From positions 52,103,201-52,167,200 of the forward strand of contig OZ038422.1 in NCBI GenBank assembly GCA_964036155.1: a stretch of DNA of 64,000 nucleotides, in the 5' to 3' direction. The stretch comes from Diploscapter coronatus (Eukaryota > Nematoda > Chromadorea > Rhabditida > Rhabditidae). Under the pieces are notes generated by a model. The model had not been told where the DNA came from. It saw nothing but the letters and a program-made list of their open reading frames with translations, and did no database searches. Within the stretch, counting starts at the first letter, position 1. Each line of letters begins with the position of its first letter. This document shows, one piece after another, positions 43,901-58,000 of this stretch. The position numbers were made by a program, and so were the translations under genes.

Positions 43901-46900
43901 GTTTTGAACGTCGTTTTTAGTTTTGCAATAATTTCGAAACCATATCTTGTAATATTTTGTATTATTTTTTAAAACAATAAATTTATAATTTTTTCTATGT
44001 TACAAACATTTCCTTGTTAAAATTTCATTTCTTCGTGATATTGATAGTGGTTCACTCTTAGAGCATAATATTTTAAAGATTATAAAAATTCACACTTTGA
44101 TTTGGTCTAACCCCTACTCCTAGGTCAAAGTATCATCTATTGTATAATCAGGGTCAGGGGTCGATTTTGCTAGAGGAAGTAAATTTAAATTCCTGTAATT
44201 TCAAATTTCCGATTGAGAACTTTGTGTTCATTTTCTTCATCTTCTTCTCGCAGCTTTTTCGTTCAAAATTTTCAATTTGTGCGGATTTTTTTGCCGGTCT
44301 TCTTCATTTTGGCCCTGCAAACGTAATTCACTTTGAACCACACTATTTGTGAAGCTCACCCAATTTGAAAGGGGGATTGCTGCTAACCTCGAGTGAAGTT
44401 TACAATGAATCTCTCATTTCGGTCTGCAAATTCGACCTTTCAGTGGGGGCGCTCTTTTTCGCTTAGATTTCATTCATTTCTTCCCTTCCATTTCTCTTAA
44501 TTTAGGCGATTTTTTTTGCGAGGTTGCAAGATTTATTCCACTTTGCAATTTTTTCTTTAGTGAAGCAAAAATGGAGTTTAGAGAAACTCTAACTTGATAT
44601 TTTTAATTTTATAAAAGTCTACTTTTGAAAAATCAATAAATAATACTTTTCTTAAACAATAATTCTATTATTTAGGGTACTCATGTATTGAAAAGATTAA
44701 GTTCATTCCCACTTTTTATTATTAGATTTGTCTGTGTCTTATAAACCCTTTTTGCTATTGTTTTCTCGTTTTTTTTTTTTTTTTTTATAAAAATTCCCTT
44801 TTTCTTACTATTTTGTCATGTTTTTATCATTAAAATTCCGTTTTTATTCAAAGAATTTCGAAAGGTAAACAGATTTCACCTTTTTACCTCATTACCATTT
44901 CCCTCAGATCTTGTTTACTATCAAAATAGAAAATGGTTAATCCATTCGAGTAGGAAGTGATCTGATCCGTCTCTGGAATCTCTCAGATTTTCATCGTCTT
45001 TCGCTAAATTTCTCTATTTAGTTTGCGCGTTTTTGCAAATGTCGGCTTGTCAAAAAAACTCATTTCATTGAAAATGCGAGTTTCATAAATTTCACGTGAG
45101 GAAATTGCGATGTGATGAGTCGAAATTTAGAGATCCGGAAAATTTTAGGAATTTTAAGGGATTTCTTGCATTTCATCATCTGAATTTCAAATACCCGTGG
45201 TTACTTGTCATTTCATGCTTTATTTGAAAGATCTTTCAATAATTTCATCAAGTTTTTTCTATAAATTTTAACATTTGAAATTTAGGTTCCAAGAATTCTC
45301 CAAATTTTAATATATCTTTGCAAAATTTTCAAAGCTATTCCACCAAAATTTCTTTAGTTTCTCTATCCAGTTTCAGAAAAACTTTAGGTTTGTTGCATTT
45401 CAAAACTCTCAATTTTTATTTTGTCTGTAAGTATCAAATATCGATATAAATAGTAAATGTTCAAATTCTCTTAGCTCGAGTTTATTCTTAACAATTCTTA
45501 TAATTTTCCTAAAATCTCTCAAATTTTTAAAAATCTCATCTTTATATTCAGATCCTTTCTCTAAAGCTTCTTGTTGTTTGCATTTCTCACCTATTCTCTA
45601 TTTTATTCTCTCTTCAATTTTCTACATCTCTAGTTTCCTTTGTAATTTCTTCGCTTTGCTGGTTTATCCCCATTCTTTATAAGGAAAGGTTCATTCAAAT
45701 CTCCAAATTCAGATTATTGTGTGAGGCATGTTTCGCTATCATATTCGTATTATTGTTTAAAAATATTTTTCAAAGTTAACATAAATTTTAGGTCAAAGTA
45801 TTTTTTCTCTTATTCTTGCGTTTTTTTTTTTTAATTTGATCCAGACCACTACAATTTTTCCTCTTCCAAAGATCAAAATTACCCAATTTTCCGATCCGAT
45901 TTCCTGATTCATCCGAGGGATATTTCTATCCATCAGTAGGAAATTCGCATCCCTTCTCTGGTTCCCATGATTTTCACCAAATAATCTTTACATAGATTAT
46001 CCTCGTCTGTTTTGAATTTCTATGTTTCACCATAAAACGAAGGGCTTTTGCAAAAAGATGTTTCCATTCGATGCTGAACCTCTGACCAAATCGGCTTTTC
46101 CACGACCCTTTTAGGCATCGTGTGAAGCGCTCTAGCCACTGCGCTATGCGCTAAACCCTAATCCTGCCAAATTCTCTTGAAATTTCTCTATTTTTGATGC
46201 TGAATTTTGAAATTCCCCGTGAGCTGTTTTTGTGAAATCTAATATTTTCACGTGAATGGGGATTTTCGAGACGTTTCGGATTTGTCGTGAAATAGGGCGC
46301 ATTGAATTTCGTAAATCCGCAAATTCGCGACGTTTCCCCGGACCGGAATTGTTTTCAATGAATGGTACGGGAAATCACCGTTTCGCACAAGCGTTTCATT
46401 CATGCAAATTCCCGCATGGAATTGAAATTTTGTTATTATCATCGGGTTTTTTCGCCGGAATTCCGGATGAAAACTCGATTTTCACTGTTTTCGTTGTTTG
46501 GAAGGCTGAAAGTTTCGCATCAAGTTTCAAATTCAAGGTTCGAGTTTAGAAATTTTGAAGGAAAGGTTTTGCGGTAATTTTTTAGAGTCTGGGGTGATTT
46601 ATGACAATTTTTGAGTACTTCTCACTAAGTTTTGTTAAATATTGCCTCGGATCTAAAAGTTGTTGGACGTTGTGATTTCTTGATCATTACTCAAAAATTC
46701 TATTCTACGTTATATTTGAGTCCAGACAAAAGATGATGTTTATCTTCCGAAGAAATTGAACTTTTTCTATAGGGATTTCGCCCTTTGCGAACGTTTTCTC
46801 GAAAAAAAAATCTAAAAAACTGGATACGGTATTTGGCATGCGATATCTCTAACTCTTCAACGGGAAATGGGCGATCAAATTTCGAATTTCCTACAACTTT

Positions 46901-48266
46901 TTCCCGGAGCTGATGAATTTAGAAACTTTCAGAGTTTCCATTTATTTTATTGCAAATATTGGATTTTAGCCCAGAATATCCTTCTGTTCGTATTTTTGCG
47001 CACCGCCTACTCTTTTCGATGCTTCGCGTTTGTGAATCACATGTTCGTTTTTGCATGAACAAGGCCCTCGTGCAAAAATAATCGCATAAAATCTAATGAT
47101 AGTAGGAGTTTCATTAGAACGCTTGAAAAAATTGATGTTTGTTTGTTTTTTTTAAATTATTTTTACAGCATTAAAGAATTAATCCTCTAGAGAAAAGATT
47201 TTTTAGTTATTAGATATCTCGAAACATGGGAATTTTCTAAAACGCGAATAATTTTGGTAGAGATTCAGTACTAAATATTTGCATAATTTTACAAATTTCA
47301 AAATTATTTCTTGAAATATTGACCTCTGGTGCAATTTTTGCTGATCCCTAATTTTCTGCTTCTCAGAACTTCCTCTTGCGTTTCCCTGCTGCGGGCACGC
47401 TTGACTTCATGCATTGTTGGCTAATTATTCGAATATTCGATGCTCCATTTCTGAAACTGCGGCCACGTGTGAGCCGAACATTTTTAGAATGGACCGTGTT
47501 TTTTCGAGTTTTAAAATAGACTTTTTAAGAATAGCATTCCATTTTGGAAGGAAGTACATTATAAAAATTATTTTTATGTTTTTTTCTGGTAAAGAATAGA
47601 CTGTTGTGATTGTAGAAAAATGTTCCCACCAAATCTCTTACCATTCACTCAATTCCATTCAATTCTCACGCGCTCTGCTCAACCCACGCAAAGTGAAGTT
47701 CACTCGATCGTTGAACTATTAAAGACTAGAATTTTGTTGTAGAACATTTAATTTTATGGATGTTTCAGAGTTTCAAATCATCTACGAGTTTTCTTATTTC
47801 ATAACTCTTTCTTGACTGTTCTTAGCAAAATGTATTCGGAAATTCATTATCTCCAATCTATCATCTTTGTAATTTTTCGACCACCCCCACTTTTCTATTT
47901 ATTTTTTTCATGGTATCAAACAACTTTGAACTCGTGTGTTAACGTCATTGAAGTCCTATCAGTACCAGGGTAAATAATTATCATTTCCCCTGATATCACA
48001 AGTGATTTCTTCTTCTGTCATTGCTAAATTTCAATAATTTTCGCCACATTTCTTCCCACGAATAATTTTGAAACATCCTATCTTTTAGATCAATAATTCT
48101 TTTTTCCATTGAAGTACTGATCGTTTTTCATGAAATTTATTCTCTCGGGCAATTTTGAAACATTTTTCATTCCAGGTCGATTATCTCATTATTATATACT
48201 TGAATTAGTGACAGTTTTCGTTGTAATTAATTTTACGAGAATTTTAGACAATTTTTTATCTTCCAG
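37906..48266. other. 10-kb stretch without recognisable genes
   Basis: No open frame over about 120 codons, no protein family similarity and no convincing spliced gene on either strand. It contains poly-T tracts (41326-41340, 44769-44787, 45823-45832), several TATGTTTC/GAAACATA copies (38225, 41488, 42635, 46021) and a short tRNA-like A-box on the minus strand near 46113-46150. Part may be a long first intron or promoter of the following receptor gene, whose start codon is not in its first visible exon. Confidence 0.55.
46063..46160 (-). repeat. Possible tRNA-derived (SINE-like) fragment
   Basis: On the minus strand the sequence TAGCGCAGTGGCTAGAGCGC resembles a polymerase III A-box with D-stem, and a weak B-box-like GAGGTTCAGCATCG lies about 70 bases on. 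No cloverleaf can be folded with confidence, and the spacing is long for a tRNA, so a decayed SINE or chance match are the alternatives. Confidence 0.25.
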
Positions 48267-51200
48267 GCGCCAAGCTGTCGTCGCACGTCGTCATTCTGCC
48301 CTCAACGCAGACAGACGTTCCTCCGCTGAGTAGCGGAGGAAATGGCGGTGCGGATTCGTCCAGGTATTTTCTAAAATAATTCTCACTTCTAATACGTTTC
48401 TCTTCTGATTAGAAAGTACTCGGATTCATTTGTATGCTCTGAGAACTATCGCATTATCATTGACTATAAAAAGGCTTGAAGCTACGAAAATCCCTGAAGC
48501 ATTTTAAAAGTTGCAAAAAGCTTGATATTTTCAGCGCTGTCGCACCAACGGACCTATTATTTTCCTCAGTAGATGTCGGAGCTCTCGTGGCCGGTATTTT
48601 TCTGCTTCTGTTCGGATTATTAGGCATTTTCCTCTACATCCTCATTACCAGCTCGATGATGCGCATGGCCCACGAGATCGTCGGGTTCCGCTTCCTCATA
48701 TCACAGTCTTTTACTGACATTTTGCTTATGATACAGGTTAGACAGCTTTATAAACTTTTTTCTTAACTATTGGACAACTATCGGGAAACACAACAACAAA
48801 TCTGAATAAATTGCGCATTTGTAATGTTTTGAAAGCATACCTTTGAAAAGCCTATTCTCTTACAACACTTGGCTTTTTATAATTTGACCGAAGTACCTTA
48901 ATGAAGTAGAATTTTAAATCGAAATGAAATTTTTTTGAATTTTTAAATTAAACTAAATTTCATAGCAAGATTGAATGTAAAATATAGCCTATTTTTGCAA
49001 CATCTAAAATGTTCCCTATAGTTTAGTTCCTGCTCCAATTACCCGAATGTCTATCAGCTATGCGCGTTCCGTTTCATGCATTTTTCAGCACCATCAAATT
49101 CATTCCTTTCTGCTTAATCGGAACAAATCGCAACACACAATGTATAAAATAAGATCTGCAACAATTTCGGAATAAAATAATGCTATCTTCATGAAATATA
49201 GTTTGATCTAGGTTTTTGATAACAAAAATTGGCACCTTTTCCAATTCCTTCTCTATTTTGCAGGGAAACTGTGAAAGCTAAATTATTTTTTATTATAACT
49301 AGGTGCAAACTCAGTTTTAATTGAGCAACTAATTTTTCTAAAAGGTATGTTTTATTAGTCGTAATTAGTAGGCTTCGAGAAAACGCGTTTTTTTTTGGCA
49401 TTTCTAACGATTTTTTTCGTTCTTGAACTCGACTTTAAAAACTCTCACAGAATTCGAAGATTTTTGAGACTATCCTTCAAAAATTATGGGAATCTAAAAA
49501 TTTCCCAGGGATATAAAATTATATATATTTATGAAAACGATATTGTAATTCCAAAATAGCTAGAGAGCATTTTAGTTTTATTCACGAAAGATTCATGGGA
49601 TTGACATCCAAACATTTCTTTGAATTAGAAACATTTAAAAAATTCATTTTTGGATAGGCTGGAGATAAATTAACCCTTGAGAATACGAAGTCAAAGGCAC
49701 AAATACGCACAAAAATGAGCAGGATAAAATTGCCACATTCAAAGAATTTATCCGGAACTATTTTAATTTTCTATGCTTCATCATTAGAAAATAATTTTTT
49801 GTTTGTCTACCAAACCGGTGACATAATTCAGGATATACCAGCTGGTTTTATTGCTCTATGCTTTAGCATGCGATGAGAGACTTTTTGCTTCTCGGTCATA
49901 AGATCAAGATGAAATGCGTCTAGACGTCGCCGACTGGCACCAAATGACTTCTGACGACGTGCGTAAAAATGAGATTAATTTGAGTGCGCCTAAAATATTC
50001 GTGTGAATCGAATATTTTTTTTATGATCATTCGATATAAAAATATTTTAATCAAGCTTTCATAGGTTTCGAAAATTCTTTTGGGACATCAATATTCCTAT
50101 TAGCTAATAAATTCGAGCCGAAGTCGGGCTTTCAAATATTGTAGTTTATTAAAAGCCCCGATTCTGAGAGCAACCTATTATCTTGAATTTTCCAACGTTA
50201 CATTTAATTTTCGCTGAAACATATTTATTTTTAAGAGCCTTAAGCTTATTTTTGATCGATAAACTTTGGCTTCAAGGTTGATTTTCTCATTTTCTGAATC
50301 CTCATAAGTTCGCTGCATTGTTTGGTTTGTTTTAGCGCCTCCCAATCGGCCCATCGGCCCTGAGAGGTCATGTTTCATTTCATTTGAAGGCCTTCTGCCA
50401 CTCCGAATTAGAAATTCGAATTGCAGGGAAATTAGAGTTTCCATTTAAAAGTCATGTAAACAGCGAAAAATGCAAGAAGATTGAAGAATATTTTTCAAAA
50501 AATGTGAATCGTCAAAAAATCGAAATGACAATGAGGTTTGAAAAGTGGACAGAAACAATTTCAAAATTAATATAGATCAAATAAGCCATATTTAGGGCAT
50601 TTAAATTTCCCATTGAATATCTTAAAGCAAATAAAAACCCTCTTGACCGTCTAGATTTCAAAGGCTATCCGCGAAAAGAACACCAATATCGAATGTCACC
50701 TAATTGGGCAAAAGCTGCATATGAGATGCTCTCTTTGCTCCTCGATTTACGGAAGCTCAATTACGCATGAAATCTATATAATCGCGCGTGTAGACATGAT
50801 CACGTCATAAGTCATAATATTTCGCATAGGAGACAGAACACGAAGATCGAAAAGGATTTTTTAAATTCTTTTTTCTAGTGAACCTTGAAATTTCCTAAAA
50901 CTTGGCAAACGGTTTGGACTCTATGATTTTGTGCGAAAATATAATCCAACCAGAAAAGATGCAATACTTTTATTGGAACCCTAATTCAATGACGCAGAAT
51001 TTGTTGCGCATGTTCGATGTACCAAAAGTGTCAACAGAAAAAAGCCTAATGATCAGACTTTCCGCTCTAAAGATGATCGCATTATCCTGCACGCTTTGAT
51101 AGTTCTGACCATAAGATTCTGCAAAAAAATAAACATAATTTGATTTACGAAATATTTTTAAAGAAAAATCCTAGGATTGACAAAAATGATCATATTTTCA

Positions 51201-53032
51201 GTTCGGAGTCTGGCCGGGGATCGTGATTCTGGCGAACAACGAGATTCTGCCGACCGAGATTCGATGGCACGTGCATGTATATCTAGACTTCACGTGGTAT
51301 GAAGAGCAGTTTATGCAAAGTTTTCAAGTGTTCATTTTGACCACAAAAAGTTCAAAGGACTCATTTTATTTCTTAACGTATCTTCAGAGACTTTGAAACT
51401 TAATAGTGATTTTTATTATTCAATATCGTTTAGTAACGCATCGACGTTGTTATTTCATATGACACTGAGACAAGATCACTATTATGAACTTGCTAAAATT
51501 TAAAACTTGCAAAAAACCAGCTGATATCTCAGGTGGTCGATGGTGTATCACTACACGATCGTGGCATGGTCCCGATGGGCGGCTGTGCAGTGGCCGAATT
51601 GGTTCCGCACCTTGCCGACAGGCACCTGCATCGTCATCTGCGCACTCCCTTGGTTCGCTGGACTCATGCAGAGCTTTGTCGAACATCAGGTAGGATATTA
51701 AATAAGTTCTAGCCTACTTCATTCTCGTAGGTTTGTTAGTCGTGTAAAAGTCCAGAACAGACTAATATAATTGTTGTTCTTGTTATTATTCGGAAGATTT
51801 TGAATCATATTGAATATTAGACAGAATCAGCCTAATTTGCTCATATTTAGAAGAAAGCTTTTCTAGAAACCAATATTTCGCAAGATTCTGATTACTTGCT
51901 TATGGCTGAAACTTGAAATATTTTGGAACATACCTATTGATCACCGTGAAATTTAGCCATTTTAGAGAGTTTAAAACTTTATGCTTTTAGTTTGAATGGT
52001 TCGAGATTCTGTACTATTCACCTGAGCGATTTGGCATGGCCTCTGATTGGTATCGTTACATGATGAATGGCACACACGTCTACTACATGATCTGCAACGT
52101 CGTTCTGATGCTTCTGCCGTTCCCTCTATATGCGGCTGCGTTAGCAGTGCTATTCAGGAGGCAACGAAAACGACATACGGGTATTTATTAAATTCTTTCC
52201 TAGATCTTTCTGAAACTATCAATTTTGAATCTTTTATTTTCCTTTTTCACTGCATAATCGCAATCATAATACCCTAGAGGTTTAAAATTTGTCCGTACAA
52301 AATCGTAAAACCTAAAATATAGCATTCCTCGTAAATTACTAAAAGAGTCATTTTATTTTCAGAGCTCCGCACCCGATGCAGTCAATTCACCTCATCGACA
52401 TCATGTCAAGCCCAACGTCAATTGAGCATCGAAACTCGACTGCTGGTGCCTTGTATCATCAATACGGTGCTATTCGTCGTAGGGCAGGTAACATCAGTTT
52501 TGAAAATAAAAAAATAAAAACGATCATTACATTATGATGACACGTGCATAGGCGATTTGGTATAGGAAAAGACCGAATACGATATTTTTCTTATACTATC
52601 TTGCCATGTCTTAAGATTTATAAACTATCATTTGTTCATTTTTACATTCGGAAATTCAGATCTTCATCACGCATTGCTCGAAGCACGGTCGCTGGATGAA
52701 CTGGGCGGTGATGTTGGTCTTCGCAGCGAATTCTTTCGTTAATCCACTATTGTACTTGTTCTTTAGGTGAATTTATCGACCGAATCAGAATTATTTAGAA
52801 ATATCAAAATTTAAGAACTTATAAATGCTTACAAGTTTCTTCGACTCCAATTTATCTTCGAAATTTCAGCAGCGTGATCCGAAAAGGCGTAATCGCGGAC
52901 TGTCGACGAAAGTTCTCTTTATCAGTGGTCTACGATTATGAACTAAGATCATCAAGTCAGGAACAGAGGTCGTCACTGATCAGGTTCAACCGGGATACAA
53001 CTATAGCGTCTAAAATCACGAGTATCATTTAA
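48267..53032 (+). CDS. 7TM GPCR, nematode chemoreceptor/rhodopsin-like (5' end not found)
   Basis: Seven-helix receptor. Exons 48267-48363, 48535-48736, 51202-51296, 51533-51689, 51991-52180, 52363-52487, 52660-52765 and 52870-53032 join in phase. A Ser/Gly-rich extracellular N-terminus precedes TM1 (ALVAGIFLLLFGLLGIFLYI). TM2 includes FRFLISQSFTDILLMIQFGV. TM3 includes TWWSMVYHYTIVAWSRWAAV. TM6 includes LLVPCIINTVLFVVGQIF. TM7 ends NPLLYLFFSS, matching the NPxxY motif of rhodopsin-type receptors. The tail is rich in Arg and Ser. The SQ-x-x-x-D motif in TM2 and the NPxxY recall the Srx and related nematode families; I do not assign one. The first visible exon starts in phase 1 with no ATG, so at least one upstream exon exists, perhaps within the preceding 10-kb stretch. 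Intron 48737-51201 is 2.5 kb. Confidence 0.75.
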
Positions 53033-53988
53033 TTTCCTTTTTTACTGAAATCATAAAATCTGATCATTTCTGACATATCTCATCCATGAATCTCATCAAA
53101 TCAAGTTTTGTCAAGGAAAATTATTGTTATTTTTTTAAGAAGCTGTTACCATTAAGAACCTAGGAAATGGTTGGATTTTCAACGACGGGTTTTGAAATGA
53201 AACATACATTTTGTAAACTCATCCTCTGAAATAGCATCTCTCGGTTTATTGTTTTCATATTCAAATCAACATTCGTGTACATCTTGAAACTTATCGGGTT
53301 GTTGTTAATTTTAAATAAATTAATTTGAATAGTTTGATCACTGCAACAAAAACTCGTATGCATTTTGCAAATTTATAACTAGAGAGGCCAAATGATTTTT
53401 CAAAATAGGTTGAATTGGGTAAATTTGATATTAATGTGATGGTCGAGGTCGTGAATAACTCAAAGCTTTTTAGAGACTTCATCATTTCGGGCACATTTTA
53501 TTACTCTAATTGGTGTCTTGGTTTCATGACATTATCAACTAATTAACGATAATTGAAACGGCAGAAAATTTTATGCGTTCTTTCTCTCCCTTGAAAGGGG
53601 GAGACTTGGCCTCTCTAAGTTTAGGCATGATTCTGTGAGTGTTCACTTTTTTATTTTCTTTTGGAGATATCATAATAATTATTTTTGTTCAAAATTTGAA
53701 AAATAAAGAACCTCATTTAAATAAATAATATAGATGGTAGCGTTTTTGTATTATTGATTATCAAAAGTTGTTCCCTTTATTTTTAAAAATATACCCATTT
53801 GGACTTTGCCATTAACGCCATTCGTACAAGTATTTTAACCCGATTAAATTGATAAGGTCCAATTTTCTTTAGGTTAGGCATTAGAAAGGTCTTTGATACT
53901 TTTAGGCTGTTTTTAGTCTCTTAGAATTGTCATCAAATTGAAAATTATTTAATACAGATCATTTTGTGCATTTTGTATATTTTAGCAA
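53033..53988. other. Spacer before the C-type lectin gene
   Basis: About 950 bp, AT-rich, with one GAAACATA copy at 53199-53206. The acceptor-like ATATTTTAG at 53977-53985 immediately precedes CA-ATG of the lectin gene and would suit leader trans-splicing. No gene was recognised. Confidence 0.5.
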
Positions 53989-54905
53989 TGTTTGGAAAAG
54001 TCTTTTTCCTGCTGCTATTGATGCTTGGTATGGAAAAAAACTTTTTATCCAATATTATTTCCCCGGATTTCAGGTTGCAGTCTATGTCTCTGCCCAGATT
54101 CGTATTCGCCTACACCTGATGGGAAACATTGTATGAAGGTGAATTTACTTTAAAATCATTAAAATATATATTTCTTTTCAGATGTACGAAAACACAAGAG
54201 TTACGCGAAATGATGCTCAACAAATTTGTCAAAATGAGAATGGCTATCTAGTGATGATTAAGGATGCATTCGTATGGAACTTATAAAAATCCTGCTATTA
54301 AAACGATATCTAGATGAACAACTACGTGTACAGCTCGATTAAGAATGGCATTTTCCCGATATGGATAGGAGCGAAGTGCTACTCTAGCGTTCCTAGTTCT
54401 TGCTATTGGGATGCAGACAACTCTACTATGGAGTATAACAATCTCGGAGCAGGTTTGACAATTATTTTTTTAATCTGACGGACTGAAAATTTTTCAAAAA
54501 TTATGCACACTGAAAAGTATTCACATGAACTTAGTTCATGTGGAGCAGAATTGGGACTTTTCCACTGCAGCTGCGGTGCGATGGTCAAATTTCAAAAAAG
54601 TCCTAAGTCTGACGTGGAGATACTAGAGCGGTAGAGAAGCCAGACCTGTATGAAAGCGAATAATTTCTTGAATTTTTTCCCCTCTGTGTCTGCACTTCAA
54701 AGAAAGCTATTAATTCCTCTAACTAAAATATTTAGTTAATTTTTAAAATTCAAATTTAGGAGAATCATTCCCGGATCGTGGCAACTGCCTCTTCATGTCG
54801 ATTGATAGTTGGACGGGAGGGCTATGGTACAACGATCATTGTGACGGTGTAGAATATTATTATGCGTGTGAAAAGAACTTTGCAGGTATTGCCAATGACC
54901 AATAG
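53989..54905 (+). CDS. Secreted C-type lectin-domain protein
   Basis: Signal peptide MFGKVFFLLLLMLGCSLCLC, then one C-type lectin-like domain. Helix region with DAQQICQNENGYLVMI, the core WIGAK, and the end LWYNDHCDGVEYYYACEK. The Cys pattern fits one domain with the usual disulfides. No QPD or EPN calcium-site triplet was seen, so sugar binding is doubtful. Exons: 53989-54029, 54073-54139 (approximate), 54181-54269, 54315-54452, 54760-54887 or on to the stop TAG at 54903-54905. AATAAA at 54916-54921 directly after that stop supports a gene end here. However, GCAG-GTATTG at 54884-54889 is also a good donor, in the same phase as the exon beginning at 55140, so a fused lectin-VWA product is possible. 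Proteins of this kind are commonly secreted in nematode intestine and surface immunity; that role is inference. Confidence 0.72.
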
Positions 54906-54915
54906 CTTGAAACAG

Positions 54916-54921
54916 AATAAA
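54916..54921 (+). terminator. Polyadenylation signal of the lectin gene
   Basis: AATAAA lies 11 bp after the TAG stop of the lectin reading frame and 90 bp before the next ATG. This spacing is usual inside nematode operons. Confidence 0.5.
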
Positions 54922-55010
54922 TAGTGCACAAATTCGAATATACAAAGTGTGCGTTGCGTGTTTACAAATAGTCGTCTAACTTTTCTTCGGAATATGATGT
55001 AATAGAGTAA

Positions 55011-58000
55011 ATGTGCTGCAAGCTATGCGCTAATTACGGCGCACCAAAAGATCATGTCATTTATTTCGTCTCAAGTAATAAGTTATTTAAAATAATTTTT
55101 CTTTCTTAAAATTATTAACTGAAAGAAAATTTCGTTTAGACAATCCTACTAATTACAAGATACAAGGCCATTATTATGATGTTACCGCAGATGATGTTCT
55201 AGGAATTGAGAAGTCGCGAAAGGATTTCCTTCCACAAGAGAAGAAAATCGCTAATTGGGTAAGAAGACTATCTATGGATCTGAAAAATTCATATTTCTAG
55301 TTATCAAGAATTCTTGACACAGATTATGTCGATTTTTACGTGGAGTATTTCGAGTGAGCCCTGAGTTCGATTCTAAATTCTTAACGAGAATTTTCAGAAT
55401 CCATGGTGCAGCGGCAGGTTTTCCTACAGCAATTTATTTCGGCTACCTGACGACGAATGGAAACTCTACGAGGAATGACTTGATCAAAAATCTGGAACTC
55501 CCACCTACGATGAGTGTCTATCTCCTCATGCCTGTCGGTAAGAAGATAACTCCGTCGAAATAACTTTTATACACAAATTTCAGATTCTGTTCCACCTCCG
55601 CCACCATTAACTGGCAATAATACTAACAATCTGAATTCAAATGCAAGGTTTAGTCCATTGGATCGAAAATTCCGACTGAATTTAATTTTAGCTGCCAGAA
55701 CTTCGGAATTTTCAACGGTTATAATTGCTCCTGTTCAGCCGAGTGTTATGATTTTCAATGCCAACCAGGTAGGAAAATTTATATTTCGAATTAAAAATTT
55801 AATGACTCAGAAAAATGTGCTGAAAGGAAGAACGGAGTTAGCTTTGAGTCTCAGTCGATGATTTTGGTCGTTTCGCTCAGATCCTCGATGGCTTCGGATA
55901 TTCAAACCCTAATCGATGCGGTTCCGTATTTGTTGCATCAATGGAGAGCGACGATTAACGAATTCACCAACTACATCATCACAACTTTTAGACAGAGATG
56001 TAAGAAATGTTACTTTTTATCCCAATATTCTAGCGCGTTTCTCGGTTTTGAATTCGGTATGAGTTTGAAGCAATATTCAAAGAATAGGTTTAGAAAGTGA
56101 TGAGAGAACAATTCGAATGTAAAAAAAAACAAAATGCGGATATTTTAATGAAACTAATCCATATTTCAGGGTTTTTCTTCTATTTTATATTTTCATTTTT
56201 ACGATTTTATGATTTCATGCAATTTTCAGGAAAAATCGAGGATGGACGACAGTTTGAAAGCAAAAGCGTCATTTTTCAAGTAGATGTCCCACACTTGTCG
56301 TGGGGCATGATTTGTTCTTTTCAATTGCATTGTTGTGCTTGCAGCCGACGTCTTCTACATGTCCACGGAGGTGTTTCTCAATCGGACCGATCTGCTGAAT
56401 TACATGAATGGATTAGTTGTCGGGGACGCAAATGCGGATCAACCAGTGCTCTCAGCGACAGTGGCTGTTCAAGCATAGTAAGTTTGTTCTTCCTGGAATT
56501 GAAAACTTGTTACAACATGACACGAAACTCTCCTTTCTAATAACTTCTTCTTTATTACGCGATGTTACGAGGTTCTTGGATGTTCAAGGGAGAATTTTTG
56601 GAGTTTCAAACACGAAATTTTGGATCTCTTGAAATAGAAATAAAATTCGAGACTTCAGCGCTCCTCAAATGAACATCTACTCAAACATCTTGGTGCTCAC
56701 AGATGGACGAGCTAGCGATGCCACGTCCGAAGATCTGCACTACCCACCGAGGAACAACGAAACGTACTTGATCGCGCAGACGCTGCAGTGGAGAAATAGG
56801 GTAAGCAATTTCTTCCTTTCTTCTGAAATTGATATCATTTTTAGATAACCTTCCTTTTGACTCAGACAAGTGATGCTCCCATCAACATGAATGGAGATGG
56901 CTTCGACGTTTATCGACGAGTTTCTCGTGCGGTTCAAGGGGATCTACTGATGCTCGACAAGAAGGAACTTAATTCTGTAAGCTAACGAATATTATTATCA
57001 TCATGATATAATTTTGAATTGGTCAAATTTTACTCATTTTCATCATTACTACTCTTTCGAATTTTACCAACCAATCAGAAGTTATGAATTCAAATTTCTT
57101 TTTAGACGCTCTACAACATCGTCAACGAGTTTTCCGATATCCAAGTGGTGAACGCTTCGTACGGCATGACTTCCAACTTCACATTCGACTTGAGCGCCCA
57201 CTACGATGAATACGAAAGCTGCATCATTTTCGTGTCGGTTGAAAATGGACAACGTCTTCCAAATATCACATTTCCTGATGCATATCTCGCTTACGTTCCG
57301 TGGACGTTCAACAACTCTCAGTTTATCGTGAGTCCTTTTTTTTTTTTTAAATTGAAAGGACAATATAGATATGGAGTTTGAACATTATCAACTCGAAACC
57401 CTGATATCCATCTTCAAATCTTGCATTTATACTAAAGAAGCCGATTTTAGATGTTCGTTCTCGAGGAGAAGTACGTCCCGAGTTTGGCGATCATTCCCTA
57501 CTCCGATCCCTACAACGTCTTACTCTTCAATCAAGGCAATCAATCCTTGGTATGGGTCACTTTCGCTGATGATCCTTACATCGATGCAGGCTATTCATTT
57601 GCATTTGCCGGAAAACAAATGGCAGCTAGTGGAACTCACTCATACGGAACCCTTGGATTTGTGAGCTCTAAAAATTAATTCTGCACAAAATTTAAATATT
57701 TGGTAGCAAAAAAATCTTATCCAACATTTGTTTGATCGATTTTTCACAATATATTTCTTTAGAGCTTCTACACTGCTCCAATAAATTGGGAAAACGGCAC
57801 GATCAGTCGGACTTTCGAAGCTAGAGATCGAGATTCGTTGAGCTGCGACTTCTCCTCGACCTTCGGAATTGTCGATGTATGCAAACCTGGACCGTTCAAG
57901 TAATTAAAAAAAATGAAACTTCGGAAAAATAAATTACGATTTAGCATAGTCACGACTTACTACGATTATCATAGAAATAAAACCATCACCGTGCCTGGAT

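Noticed and set aside
46063..46160. A functional tRNA gene
   Set aside because: An A-box-like stretch is present, but no acceptor stem, no anticodon loop and only a weak, distant B-box. Kept only as a low-confidence repeat.
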